DNA from: G963663315 sp965116335
GTDB taxonomy: Bacteria; Pseudomonadota; Gammaproteobacteria; Arenicellales; Poriferihabitantaceae
Assembly: GCA_965116335.1 (NCBI GenBank)
Contig: OZ220677.1
Location: 620,001 to 684,000, forward strand
DNA: 64,000 nucleotides
Reading direction: 5' to 3'
Positions 1-8,348 of this stretch are shown piece by piece; position 1 is the stretch's first letter; every line of letters begins with the position of its first letter. Under the pieces are notes generated by a model, which saw nothing but the letters and a program-made list of their open reading frames with translations, had not been told where the DNA came from and did not search any database. A program made the translations under genes and the position numbers.

Positions 1-118
1 CTTCGGCCCACTTCATGATCTCGAAGGCCGCTCCGCAAGCCGCCATACCGCCACCTATGATCAGGATGTCGCACTCCTCCTCGACCACTTCCGGATTTGA
101 AAACGAATAGTCTGACAT
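1..118 (-). CDS. aprA: Adenylylsulfate reductase alpha subunit, N-terminal fragment
   Basis: Only the first 39 codons lie in the window; the gene runs off the left edge. The ATG at 118 opens a short acidic N-terminus followed by a dinucleotide-binding glycine motif (DILIIGGGMAACGAA), as expected of the FAD-carrying alpha subunit. AprA with AprB interconverts APS and sulfite plus AMP in the cytoplasm, in the oxidative direction in sulfur oxidisers. It lies 64 bp downstream of aprB on the same strand, the usual aprBA order. The identification rests mostly on that neighbour and on the flavoprotein start, so the subunit name is well supported, but nothing can be said of the catalytic part. Confidence 0.85.
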   Translation of the reverse strand, partial: MSDYSFSNPEVVEEECDILIIGGGMAACGAAFEIMKWAE

Positions 119-182
119 CAAGGTCTCCTGTTAATTTAAAAAGTTAATACAATACCCGACCGGGCTTACCTGCCAGCGGTAT

Positions 183-647
183 CTAGTTAGCCAGAAACTG
201 GCCCATGTCACAATCGTGGGTGCTATCCGTGAACAACCGATTGTGGTTCGTCAAATCGTTGCTGTCCGCTTCCGGCTTTCCACCATAGGGGTCAGCAGAA
301 CCTTCCGGAGTCGTGCGAATCGGGAACTTGAAGCGCTTCAGATTGCCGTTCCTGAACTTGATAGTCCACATGATTGAATCAGTCCCTCTGAGCGGTTGAA
401 CCTGTGCGCCAAGTGGCACAACATCTGCATAATGGCGACATTCAATGGCCTGCTGCGGGCAGACTTTAACGCATGAATAGCACTCCCAGCATTGCTCAGG
501 CTCCTGATTATAAGCCTTCATCGCATGGCCGGTTTCAGAGCCGTCCTTGTCGAGTTTCATCAGATCATGGGGGCAGATATACATACAGGCGGTTTTGTCC
601 TGGCCTTTACAACCATCGCATTTGTCGGTACGAACATAAGTGGGCAT
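183..647 (-). CDS. aprB: Adenylylsulfate reductase beta subunit
   Basis: A 154-residue ferredoxin-like iron-sulfur protein. Two cysteine sets are visible: C10, C13, C21 and C25, and C53, C56, C59 and C63, which together hold the two [4Fe-4S] clusters that pass electrons to or from the flavin of AprA. The long insertion between C13 and C21 and the C-terminal tail after residue 75 are typical of AprB rather than of small ferredoxins. Length matches the family (about 150). It is the first gene of aprBA. The reaction in the organism (APS formation from sulfite or the reverse) cannot be decided from this subunit; no dsr genes lie in the window. Confidence 0.93.
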   Translation of the reverse strand: MPTYVRTDKCDGCKGQDKTACMYICPHDLMKLDKDGSETGHAMKAYNQEPEQCWECYSCVKVCPQQAIECRHYADVVPLGAQVQPLRGTDSIMWTIKFRNGNLKRFKFPIRTTPEGSADPYGGKPEADSNDLTNHNRLFTDSTHDCDMGQFLAN

Positions 648-755
648 AGCTTTTCTCCGGTACGGGATTGGTCACAATAACGCCAGTAAACCATTGCGCT
701 ATTCGTAGTGCGGATACTGTAACCCTTTTATAGTCAAATACCTAATTAGTATTGC

Positions 756-772
756 GATTTACTGTATAAATC
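756..772. promoter_or_regulatory. Small dyad upstream of aprB, possible operator
   Basis: GATTTA-ctgta-TAAATC forms a 6-bp inverted repeat in the AT-rich stretch between the 5' end of aprB and the 3' end of lgt. The 184-bp gap contains no gene. The position fits a promoter region for aprBA, but no convincing -35/-10 pair could be assigned, so this is only a candidate site. Confidence 0.2.
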
Positions 773-831
773 CCATTTATGAATCCCGAACCAGAACCCG
801 ACAACCCCGGTTATGCCAGATTATGATGCGC

Positions 832-1620
832 TCAGGCGGCGCTCTTCATACGGCGGCGGAACAACAGCCAGCACCCTGCAATGACCATCGGCAGGCTTAA
901 CAACTGCCCCATTGTGATTAAGTCCAGCGCGATGTTCCCGATATGGCTGTCCGGCTCTCTGAAAAATTCTGCGATGATTCTGAATATCCCGTATCCGACC
1001 AGAAACAGTCCCGAGACTTGTCCCGGATGTCTGGCACGTGCAGAAAACCACCACAGGATGATAAACAGCAACAGCCCTTCCAGTAACGCCTCGTAAATCT
1101 GGGATGGATGTCTGGTTGCATCGGGCATGGTATGGAACACGACCCCCCAGGGAAGGTCTGTCACCCTGCCCCACAGCTCCTGATTGATGAAGTTTCCGAT
1201 ACGACCGAAAAACAAACCGGGCGGAATCAACGGCGCCAGGAAATCCGCAACCTGGAAGTAATCGCGCCGGGTTTTTCTCGCATAACAACCAATCGCGGCC
1301 AATACGCCGAGCAACCCGCCATGAAATGACATGCCACCATCCCATATCGCGAGCGTTTCGAGCGGATTTCCGGCATAATAGCCCGGATTGTAAAAAACCA
1401 CATAGCCGAGTCGTCCACCGACAATCACACCGAGCGCGATGAAAAAAACCAGATCCGGAATCTCAGCCGACCTCCAGCCAGAATCTGGATTCTGGCGCGC
1501 ACGATACCACGCCAGAGCGAACCCGGCGGCGAAGCTGAACAGATACATGAGTCCATACCAATGTATCTCAACCGTGCCGATTGCCAGGGCAACCGGATCA
1601 ATGTCAGGATGTATAATCAA
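832..1620 (-). CDS. lgt: Prolipoprotein diacylglyceryl transferase
   Basis: Inner-membrane enzyme that moves diacylglycerol from phosphatidylglycerol to the lipobox cysteine of prolipoproteins, the first step of lipoprotein maturation. The family landmarks are present: HWYGLMY near the N-terminus, the WDGGMSFHGG loop, and the GRIGNFINQELWGR signature, with several hydrophobic segments. The open frame extends to a TTG at 1686, but a TTG at 1620 gives a protein beginning IIHPDIDPVALAIG, which lines up with the start of known gammaproteobacterial Lgt proteins; I chose 1620 (262 residues). Neither start has a good ribosome site. It is divergent from the DUF255 gene at 1742. Confidence 0.93.
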   Translation of the reverse strand: MIIHPDIDPVALAIGTVEIHWYGLMYLFSFAAGFALAWYRARQNPDSGWRSAEIPDLVFFIALGVIVGGRLGYVVFYNPGYYAGNPLETLAIWDGGMSFHGGLLGVLAAIGCYARKTRRDYFQVADFLAPLIPPGLFFGRIGNFINQELWGRVTDLPWGVVFHTMPDATRHPSQIYEALLEGLLLFIILWWFSARARHPGQVSGLFLVGYGIFRIIAEFFREPDSHIGNIALDLITMGQLLSLPMVIAGCWLLFRRRMKSAA

Positions 1621-1741
1621 CGCAGTCCACTGTTTGTAAGCCGTAAGCTCCACTGTTGATAAAGATCGTCCAGACCAGTGGATCAAGTCAACCGGATTCT
1701 AGCTTATTACACCCACCCGGTTCCATACCATCTAATCGCCC

Positions 1742-3783
1742 ATGCCGAATAAACTGAACAATCAAACCAGCCCCTATCTGTTACAGCACGCTAATAATCC
1801 GGTTGACTGGCACCCATGGAATGCCGAAGCGCTGGAGCTGGCCCGAATCGAAAACAAGCCCATCCTGCTCTCCATGGCTATGCGGCCTGCCACTGGTGCC
1901 ATGTGATGGAGAGGGAGAGTTTCGAGAACGAGGAAATAGCCGCGATCATGAATACCCTGTTCGTGTGCATCAAAGTGGATCGTGAGGAGCGACCTGATCT
2001 TGACAAGATTTATCAGCTGGCCCACCAGATGCTGACTCAGCGTCCCGGCGGCTGGCCACTGACTGTTGCCCTGACTCCGAACGGTCACGCTCCTTTTTTT
2101 GCCGGCACCTACTTCCCTCCGACCCGGCGGTTCGACATGCCCGGCTTCGGCGAGTTATTGCAACGGATTGGTGAGCATTATCAGGAAAACCAGCAGAAAC
2201 TGGGCGATTATCATTTGTCATTCAATCAGGCTCTTCAAAAACTCAACCCGGCAACGCCGATGCACGGTATGGTCGATCCGGCAGAGGCGCTGGAACATGC
2301 CACCAGAGCTTTGGACGACCAGTTCGACACAGTCTTTGGCGGCTTTGGCAAAGCCCCGAAATTCCCTCACCCTACCCAGCTTGAATTATTGATGACCGCC
2401 GCCGCCCGACCCGCGCAAGCAGATTCGAGGGCAGCTCAAATAGTCGAGAAAACCCTGACCCGAATGGCCATGGGCGGATTGTACGATCACCTGGGCGGAG
2501 GATTCTTCCGCTACTCGGTGGATCGGGAATGGAAGATTCCGCATTTCGAGAAAATGCTGTATGACAACGCCCAGTTGCTAACGCTTTACAGCCAGGCCTG
2601 CCAGGTCTCCCCGAACCCGTTGTACCAGAACGCAGCCCTATCGACAGCGCAATGGGTGATCCAGGAAATGCAGCAGCCGGGAGGCGGTTACGCTTCCACT
2701 CTGGACGCCGATTCTGAGGGAGAAGAAGGCAAATACTATGTATGGAGTGAAACCGACCTGCGTGCAGTGCTGACTCAGGATGAGTACGCCCATATCGAAA
2801 GTACTTTCGGCCTGTTCGGGGAACCGAATTTCGAAGGCAGCTGGCATCTGAATCTGAAGCCGGACGATGAGCGTGAGTCAACAGAACAATCCAGCGCAAC
2901 CGACCCGGCCATAAAGGACGCAAAATCCCGATTACTCGAAATACGCCGACAACGGGTTCGCCCGGGTCTGGATGACAAGATACTGACTGGCTGGAACGGG
3001 CTGATGATCGCAGGAATGGCACTCGCGGGCAGAGTTTTCAATTCCAGTGCCCTGATCCAGTCCGCGCAAAGATCGGCTGATTTCATCCGCGGCAATCTAT
3101 GGCAGGGCAACCGTTTACTCGCCAGTTGCGCCGCCGGCAAATCCCATCTGAATGGTTACCTGGATGATTATGCGTTCATGCTCTGCGGGCTGTTGCAACT
3201 GCTGCAATCGCAATGGCGGCAACCTGACCTGGATTTTGCCATCCAGATTGCGGATACGATGATTGATCGCTTCGAAGACTCTGATCAGGGTGGTTTTTTC
3301 TTCACCTCCCATGACCATGAGAAACTGCTATACCGTCCCAAGACCGGAGCGGACGATGCCATCCCTGCCGGCAATGGTCTGGCGATTTCCGGGTTGCTCG
3401 AATTAGGCTCCCTGTTGGCAGAAACCAGATACCTGCAAACCGCACAAAAGGCGCTGGTCCAGTTTTCTGATGAGCTGCGCCGTCATCCTTCAGTCAATGC
3501 CTCCATGTCAATCGCCCTGCAAAAACTCGACAAAAGGTTCTCTACCGTCATCATTCGTGGCAAGAGTGACGACATGACGCGCTGGTCGGACTGCATCAAC
3601 CAGCAATACACGCCCGGACTACAATGTTTCGCCATCCCGGATTCTGTTGACAACCTGCCACCTGCGCTCGCGGTTTATCAAGCGCAGCCCGACCCATGCG
3701 CTTACATTTGCACAGGCAATCAATGCAGCCCTCCGGTCACTAATCTGGAACAGTTACGGGAGAGCCTGGAAAGCCTGCCCTGA
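1742..3783 (+). pseudogene. DUF255 thioredoxin-domain protein (YyaL/SPATA20 family), frameshifted
   Basis: The true start is ATG 1742 (MPNKLNNQTSPYLLQHANNP, the conserved family N-terminus). That frame runs to about 1875 and then meets TGA at 1904. The remainder, from GYAACHWCHVMERESFE onward, is in another frame to the stop at 3783. Comparison with the family core, KPILLS-x-GYxACHWCHVM, shows one base missing at about 1875/1876; ATGGGCTAT becoming ATGGCTAT would explain it. If repaired the product is 680 residues, the normal family length: a thioredoxin-like domain with CHWC, then a large alpha/alpha six-barrel region resembling N-acylglucosamine epimerases. The biochemical role is not established. 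Either a real pseudogene or a base lost in sequencing. The 3' end overlaps the end of convergent trmB by 30 bp. Confidence 0.85.
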
Positions 3784-4485
3784 CCGAATCATCACAATAT
3801 CCCACACGCCGTGGCCGAGACGTTTGCCACGCCGTTCAAATTTAGTCTCTGGCCGATCAATCGGTGCTGGCAGATAGTTGCCGGGGCCCGCCTGGTTCAC
3901 CAAAGCCGGGTGACGCTCCAGTTTATCCAGAGCTTCGATAGCATAGTCCTGCCAGTCTGTCGCAAAGTGGAATAGCCCACCGGGTTTCAGTTTTGCGACC
4001 ACCTGATCGATAAAACCGGATTGCAACAACCGTCTTTTATGATGTTTTTTCTTCGGCCAGGGATCCGGGAAAAACAGGTGAATACGGTCAAACGATCGAT
4101 CCGGGTACGCGCTTCCCAGACTGTCCGCCGCATCCCCCAGCCACACCCGGACATTCTCGATCTGATATTTTCTCAGTTGTAACAGCAGGTGGCCAACCCC
4201 CGGACGATGGACTTCCATTCCAATATGGTTTTTATCCGGGTGCTCTCTGGCCAGCTGAATCAGGGCTTCGCCATCGCCAAAACCGATCTCCAGCACGGTC
4301 TGCGCCTGTCGGCCAAATACGGCAGGTATGTCGATCAGTGCCGGCTGTGGCTGCTCACAATCCAGACCATTCAATCCATACACTGGAAACCATTCATCCA
4401 GAGCCTGCTTCTGCGCCCGGGTAATTCTGCTCCCGCGTACAACGAAGCTCCTGATTGACTTGCGCGGGTGGGTGGGATTGATCAG
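3754..4485 (-). CDS. trmB: tRNA (guanine-N7)-methyltransferase, start unclear
   Basis: SAM-dependent enzyme making m7G46 in tRNA. Visible motifs are the SAM-binding LEIGFGDGE, HRPGVG, LFFPDPWPKKKHHKRR and the C-terminal TKFERRGKRLGHGVWDI. The conserved N-terminus IRSFVVRGSRITRAQKQAL is also encoded, but it lies upstream of the only canonical in-frame start (GTG 4383), so a GTG start would delete conserved residues. In frame, the candidates are CTG 4485 with AGGAA 8 to 12 bases before it, or ATC 4482. Alternatively, an ATG at 4508 overlaps the grxD stop as ATGA but is one base out of frame, which suggests a one-base loss between 4508 and 4485. Coordinates use CTG 4485 (243 residues). Confidence 0.88.
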   Translation of the reverse strand: MINPTHPRKSIRSFVVRGSRITRAQKQALDEWFPVYGLNGLDCEQPQPALIDIPAVFGRQAQTVLEIGFGDGEALIQLAREHPDKNHIGMEVHRPGVGHLLLQLRKYQIENVRVWLGDAADSLGSAYPDRSFDRIHLFFPDPWPKKKHHKRRLLQSGFIDQVVAKLKPGGLFHFATDWQDYAIEALDKLERHPALVNQAGPGNYLPAPIDRPETKFERRGKRLGHGVWDIVMIRSGQAFQALP

Positions 4486-4504
4486 GTCAGGGTTCCTGGC
4501 TTGA

Positions 4505-4816
4505 TCATGCGTCCGGCTTCAATATCTTCTGCAGTTCGCCGTTTTCATATAACTCGGTCATAATGTCACAGCCACCAACAAACTCTCCACGTACATATAG
4601 CTGGGGAACCGTCGGCCAGTTGGAAAACTCCTTGATGCCTTCCCGGACGGCACTGTTGGCCAGCACATCCACCGAGGCGAACTTGACCTCGCAAGCCTGA
4701 AGAATCTGCGCCGTGCGCCCGGAAAATCCGCATTGAGGGAAATCCGGCGAACCCTTCATAAAGAGAATGACCTCATTACTGTCTATGACTTCTTTCAACT
4801 GTTCTTGAATGGACAT
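4505..4816 (-). CDS. grxD: Monothiol glutaredoxin, CGFS type
   Basis: A 103-residue Grx4-type glutaredoxin with the active-site motif CGFS at residues 29-32, a KGSPDFPQ lead-in, and the TVPQLYVRGEFVGGCDI glutathione-binding segment. CGFS glutaredoxins bind a [2Fe-2S] cluster with glutathione and carry or deliver it, rather than acting as disulfide reductants. The gene directly follows a BolA-family gene (45-bp gap), and BolA proteins are the known cluster-sharing partners of CGFS glutaredoxins, so the two probably act as a pair. A clear AGGAGG-like site (reading AGGAGGTTGATAT on the minus strand) precedes the ATG. The stop may overlap the original start of trmB. Confidence 0.95.
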   Translation of the reverse strand: MSIQEQLKEVIDSNEVILFMKGSPDFPQCGFSGRTAQILQACEVKFASVDVLANSAVREGIKEFSNWPTVPQLYVRGEFVGGCDIMTELYENGELQKILKPDA

Positions 4817-4861
4817 ATATCAACCTCCTGATAAATAAAAATGGTAACCCCTGATTCAAGT

Positions 4862-5104
4862 TCACGCTTGCTCTGTCTGCATCTCGTCAGGAGTTATTGT
4901 CTTCATCGACAATGCGTGAATTTCCGACTTCATCCTGTCTCCCAGCGCACCATAAACCATCTGGTGTCGCTGGATTAACGACTTGCCCGCAAAATCCTCA
5001 TAAACGATAACCGCTTCGAAATGATGACCATCGCCATCGACTTCAACCCGGCTGCCAGCCAGACCTTCAGAGAGCCAGCCTTGTATATCCAGGGGAGTAA
5101 CCAT
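4862..5104 (-). CDS. BolA family protein (IbaG-like)
   Basis: An 80-residue class-II KH-fold protein of the BolA/IbaG type. The family core is present: the GHHFEAVIV strand, the LIQRHQMVYGALG helix and the conserved IHAL with H63, which in BolA proteins contributes to [2Fe-2S] coordination with a CGFS glutaredoxin. It lies between mlaB and grxD; an ibaG after mlaB is common in gammaproteobacteria, usually followed by murA, whereas here grxD takes that place. Role inferred: iron-sulfur trafficking or sensing with GrxD. Start ATG 5104. Confidence 0.92.
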   Translation of the reverse strand: MVTPLDIQGWLSEGLAGSRVEVDGDGHHFEAVIVYEDFAGKSLIQRHQMVYGALGDRMKSEIHALSMKTITPDEMQTEQA

Positions 5105-5149
5105 TTTTCATAAACTGTGTCTGATTGTGTTGGTATTGTACTGTCGAAA

Positions 5150-5440
5150 CTAATCCAGTATCGTCTCCAGATTGGCCAGCTGCGCGATTTCTTTCAGCTT
5201 GTCTGGAACCCCGCTGAAATGCAGTTTCGATGCATTCCGAGTGGCGCGATCATACCAGATTATGAACAGGGCAAACGCGGCACTGTCCACCTTCTCCACT
5301 GCCTGCAGGTCAATCTGGTAATCAGGCCGGGTAAACGCAGGGGTATTCTGATAAACCGCATGCACCGTATTATGGGTCAGTACCCCGGACAGACGGATCA
5401 CATCGTCTTGCACACGGATTTGACTGCTTGACCCGTTCAC
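5150..5440 (-). CDS. mlaB: STAS-domain protein MlaB
   Basis: A 96-residue STAS domain protein. MlaB is the cytoplasmic regulator that binds MlaF and stabilises the MlaFEDB phospholipid transporter. The STAS core is visible (YQIDLQAVEKVDSAAFALFIIW), with the conserved S in DSAA. The start is GTG 5440, overlapping the mlaC stop as GTGA, which implies translational coupling. Sequence conservation of MlaB is low in general, so the name rests on the fold plus the position at the end of mlaFEDC. Confidence 0.9.
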   Translation of the reverse strand: MNGSSSQIRVQDDVIRLSGVLTHNTVHAVYQNTPAFTRPDYQIDLQAVEKVDSAAFALFIIWYDRATRNASKLHFSGVPDKLKEIAQLANLETILD

Positions 5441-6105
5441 CGATTATAACTCTGGTCATTATTGCTTTTCATCCGGGCAATCGTACCATCAATGCCATCT
5501 TTGCGGATGGCGGCCTGAATCACATTCCGGTAATTCAGTACGATATTCAGATCAGACACAGTCAGATTATAGATTTTCCAGCTCTCGCCAGGTTTTTGCA
5601 TCAGGGAATATACCATATCGAATTTCCTGCCGTCTGCATTCTGGAAATAACCACGTACCGTGGCGAAATTGATTGACTTCCTCTGTTTGGAACTGGTTTC
5701 ATCAAAGGAAACGGTTTCGCCTCCTGTGTACAGGAATAACGCGTTAGCATACGTAGCAATCAACAGTCTTTTCATCTCATGCGCGAACTCACTGCGCTGT
5801 TGCACAGTGGCTGTCTTCCAGTTTGTACCCAGTATCAGCCTGGCGATATAATCAAAGTCAAACATCGGGCTGGCAATCCGGTCAACCAGATCAAACAACT
5901 GTCTGCGGTCGTTTTCCAGCTGTTTACGCCGATCCAGAAAGGAGACGATCATGGAGTCAATGGTATTCTGGATTGCCGATACCGGTTGAGAGGCCGTCGT
6001 CGCAGCCGAGGCTGAGACAGACGAAACTCCCGGCAGAACGACCAGACCGAGACAGAGCAAGGAGCAAACCAGAGATTGCAAACCAGTTTTCAAGCGCGGT
6101 TTCAT
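5437..6105 (-). CDS. mlaC: Periplasmic phospholipid-binding protein MlaC
   Basis: A 222-residue exported protein with a cleavable signal peptide (basic start MKPRLKTGLQ, hydrophobic core, small residues around residue 30). MlaC shuttles phospholipids between the outer-membrane MlaA complex and the inner-membrane MlaFEDB complex. Family signs include FDYIARLILGTNWKTA, TYANALFLYTGG and the C-terminal WKIYNLTVSDLNIVLNYR. ATGA overlap with mlaD upstream and GTGA overlap with mlaB downstream place it in one tightly coupled operon. No mlaA is present in the window. Confidence 0.95.
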   Translation of the reverse strand: MKPRLKTGLQSLVCSLLCLGLVVLPGVSSVSASAATTASQPVSAIQNTIDSMIVSFLDRRKQLENDRRQLFDLVDRIASPMFDFDYIARLILGTNWKTATVQQRSEFAHEMKRLLIATYANALFLYTGGETVSFDETSSKQRKSINFATVRGYFQNADGRKFDMVYSLMQKPGESWKIYNLTVSDLNIVLNYRNVIQAAIRKDGIDGTIARMKSNNDQSYNR

Positions 6106-6575
6106 TGTGATGCAGACTCCCCGTTACGCCCCTGATTGAACATGAACTGACTGATCAGGGACTCCAGTTGAATAGCCGACTGGGTAAACTCCAGGACATC
6201 TCCCTGTTCCAGATAAAATTCTGATGAGCCGGGTGAGAGGCCAATATACTGCGCTCCGAGCAACCCCGCGGTTAAAATGGACGCGCCGGTATCTATCGGT
6301 AATGTGTCGTAGTGAATGTCGATATCAAGATCAACTACCGGGATATATTCGCTCTTGTCAATCCATATATTACCGACTCGGCCAACGCGAACTCCCCCGA
6401 TCATGACCGGAGCCTTGACGCTCAAACCACCTATATTGTTGAAACGCGCCTGCACCGTATAGGTCTGACCTGTACCCGTGCCGCTCCCACTGACCTTGAC
6501 CGCGAGCATAGCCAGCGCGCCGATACCCACCAGCATAAATATCCCTGCCCACATTTCCAGATTCTTGTTTCGCAT
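6102..6575 (-). CDS. mlaD: MCE-domain protein MlaD
   Basis: A 157-residue protein with one N-terminal membrane helix (about residues 9-28) followed by a single MCE domain (YTVQARFNNIGGLSVKAPV, then the GVRVGRV and GLLGAQYIGL strands). MlaD forms a hexameric ring in the periplasm that holds lipid on top of the MlaE permease. The length is typical of gammaproteobacterial MlaD. It lies 8 bp downstream of mlaE and overlaps mlaC by ATGA. Confidence 0.95.
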   Translation of the reverse strand: MRNKNLEMWAGIFMLVGIGALAMLAVKVSGSGTGTGQTYTVQARFNNIGGLSVKAPVMIGGVRVGRVGNIWIDKSEYIPVVDLDIDIHYDTLPIDTGASILTAGLLGAQYIGLSPGSSEFYLEQGDVLEFTQSAIQLESLISQFMFNQGRNGESASQ

Positions 6576-6583
6576 CGCTTGTT

Positions 6584-7363
6584 TCAGGAACCTCCAAACA
6601 TCAAAGCTGTCAAAATATAATCCCCACCGAGTATAGCAAGTGAGGATGCAACCACGGTGCGGGTCGTAGCCCGGCTGACCCCTTCCGATGTCGGTTCAGC
6701 GTCATACCCTTCAAACAGGGCAATCCAGACCACAATAAAGCCGAACACGATACTCTTGATCACACCGTTCAGTACATCGTCGGCCCACTCGACTCCGTTT
6801 TCAATAGAAGCCCAATAGACCCCTGTATCCACTCCGAACTGACCATGCGCCACCAGATACCCACCCAGAATGCCAACCGCGCTCATCATGGCCGCCAGCA
6901 ATGGCATCGCTACCACTCCGGCGATAAAACGTGGCCCGATCACCCGGCTCATCGGGTCCACAGCCATCATCTCCATCGCGGCCAACTGTTCGGTGGTTTT
7001 CATCAAGCCGATTTCTGCGGTCAACGCCGACCCCGCCCGGCCAGCGAACAACAGGGCCGATAACACCGGGCCAAGCTCTCGCACCAGAAACAGCGCAACC
7101 ACCATCCCCAGACTGGACTCGGCGCTGAAATTGACCAGCTGATAATAACCCTGCAAGCCCAGAACCATGCCGACGAATAACCCGGATACCAGGATAATGA
7201 GCATGGTCAACACGCCGATTGCATAGATCTGCTGAATGATCAGCGACCCTCTGGACAGACACTGGCAGGCGCCGCGCAAGGCCTGCAACAGGAAAAAAAG
7301 GGCAGCGCCCAGCCGGTAGATCAGGCCCAGCCCCCAACTCCCCAGATTAGCCACAAAACTCAC
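6584..7363 (-). CDS. mlaE: Lipid ABC transporter permease MlaE
   Basis: A 259-residue inner-membrane permease with about five or six hydrophobic helices. Family motifs are visible: VGMVLGLQGYYQL, LVRELGPVLSALLFAGRAGSALTAE and AMEMMAVDP. It dimerises and works with MlaF (ATPase), MlaD and MlaB to move phospholipids between membranes. The start is GTG 7363, overlapping the mlaF stop as GTGA, so its translation would depend on ribosomes finishing mlaF, which matters because mlaF carries a lesion. Confidence 0.95.
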   Translation of the reverse strand: MSFVANLGSWGLGLIYRLGAALFFLLQALRGACQCLSRGSLIIQQIYAIGVLTMLIILVSGLFVGMVLGLQGYYQLVNFSAESSLGMVVALFLVRELGPVLSALLFAGRAGSALTAEIGLMKTTEQLAAMEMMAVDPMSRVIGPRFIAGVVAMPLLAAMMSAVGILGGYLVAHGQFGVDTGVYWASIENGVEWADDVLNGVIKSIVFGFIVVWIALFEGYDAEPTSEGVSRATTRTVVASSLAILGGDYILTALMFGGS

Positions 7364-8189
7364 CGCACCCGCACTCCCAGATCGTCCATATAATCCGCGG
7401 CAGGATAGTGATACCTGACCGGCCCGTCCGGTAATCCGGTCATGAACTGCCGGATTTCAGGTTGTTCGCTGTTCATCATATCAGCAGCAACCCCCTGTCC
7501 GGCGACTTTCCCTTTATCCAGCAAATAAACATAATCAGCGATACTGCATCCCTCATGCACATCGTGGGTAACTACCACGGAAGCAATACCCATGGCATCG
7601 TTCATTTTCCGGATCAGTTGAATGATAACCGCCTTGGAAATCGGATCAAGCCCGACGAAAGGCTCATCGTACAGGATCAGTTGCGGGTCAAGAGCCATGG
7701 CCCGCGCCAGCGCAACCCGGCGCGCCATACCGCCCGACAATTCCGATGGCATCCGCTTGCTGGCGCCGCGCAAGCCGACCATTTCCAGCTTCATCAGCAC
7801 CATCAGATGAATAATCTCTTCCGCCAGGTCCGTTTGCTCCCGAATCGGGAACGCAACATTGTCATAGACATCCAGATCCGTCACAGTGCGCTGTTCTGGA
7901 ACAGCATACCCATTTTACGGCGCATCGCATAGAGTTCGGCACCCTGAACGACGGGCACCGGCTGACCGTCAAAAACCAGACTCCCGCGTTCCGGTTTAAG
8001 CCGTCCGCCCAGCATATTCAGAAAGGTTGATTTGCCACAACCGCTTGGCCCCATGATGACCGTAACCTTTCCTCGTGGAACAATCAGATTCAAACCGCTG
8101 AACAGGCTGCGCTCACCAAATGAAAAGTGAATATCAACCGCTTCCACTACGGGATCGTCAAACAGGTTCGGGGAGTGCGGGTAATTCAT
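7360..8189 (-). pseudogene. mlaF: Lipid ABC transporter ATPase MlaF, interrupted by a one-base frameshift
   Basis: ATP-binding subunit of the Mla transporter. Reading from ATG 8189, the frame gives the Walker A motif GPSGCGKST at residues 47-55 and the Q-loop region up to MLFQNSAL, then TGA at 7883-7881. The continuation, TDLDVYDNVAFPIRE with the signature LSGGMARR, Walker B LILYDEPFVGLDP and the H-loop, is in the next frame down to 7360. In MlaF the two pieces are contiguous (MLFQ-x-GALFTD), so one base is missing at about 7884; CTGTTGACG reduced to CTGTGACG would do it. Repaired length 276 residues, normal for the family. The junction also makes a GTGA overlap, so low-level restart at GTG 7884 is conceivable, but two half-ATPases would be unusual. 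Decay or sequencing error. Confidence 0.9.
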
Positions 8190-8214
8190 TACTGGCCGGT
8201 ATGTTCTGTATTGT

Positions 8215-8291
8215 TGGTCGGGGTGAGAGGATTTGAACCTCCGACCACCGCAACCCCATTGCGGTGCGCTACCAGGCTGCGCCACACCCCG
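8215..8291 (-). tRNA. tRNA-Pro (anticodon GGG)
   Basis: A 77-nt cloverleaf read on the minus strand. The acceptor stem is CGGGGTG/CACCCCG with CCA encoded (8215-8217), U8 is present, the D-arm is GGCGCAGCCTGGTAGCGC, the anticodon stem CCGCA/TGCGG closes the loop ATGGGGT (anticodon GGG followed by G37, usual for proline), and the T-arm contains GGTTCAAATCC. Its place directly after the merR-like gene of the thrS-pheST-ihfA operon is the common gammaproteobacterial arrangement. Confidence 0.96.
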
Positions 8292-8348
8292 AATATCGAC
8301 AGAAAGATATTCCTGCCGGTTTTAGATACTCTGATTGTACTCCAGGAG

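Noticed and set aside
8190..8285. N-terminal extension of mlaF through the tRNA gene
   Set aside because: The extension reads through the tRNA-Pro cloverleaf; ATG 8189 gives the family start.
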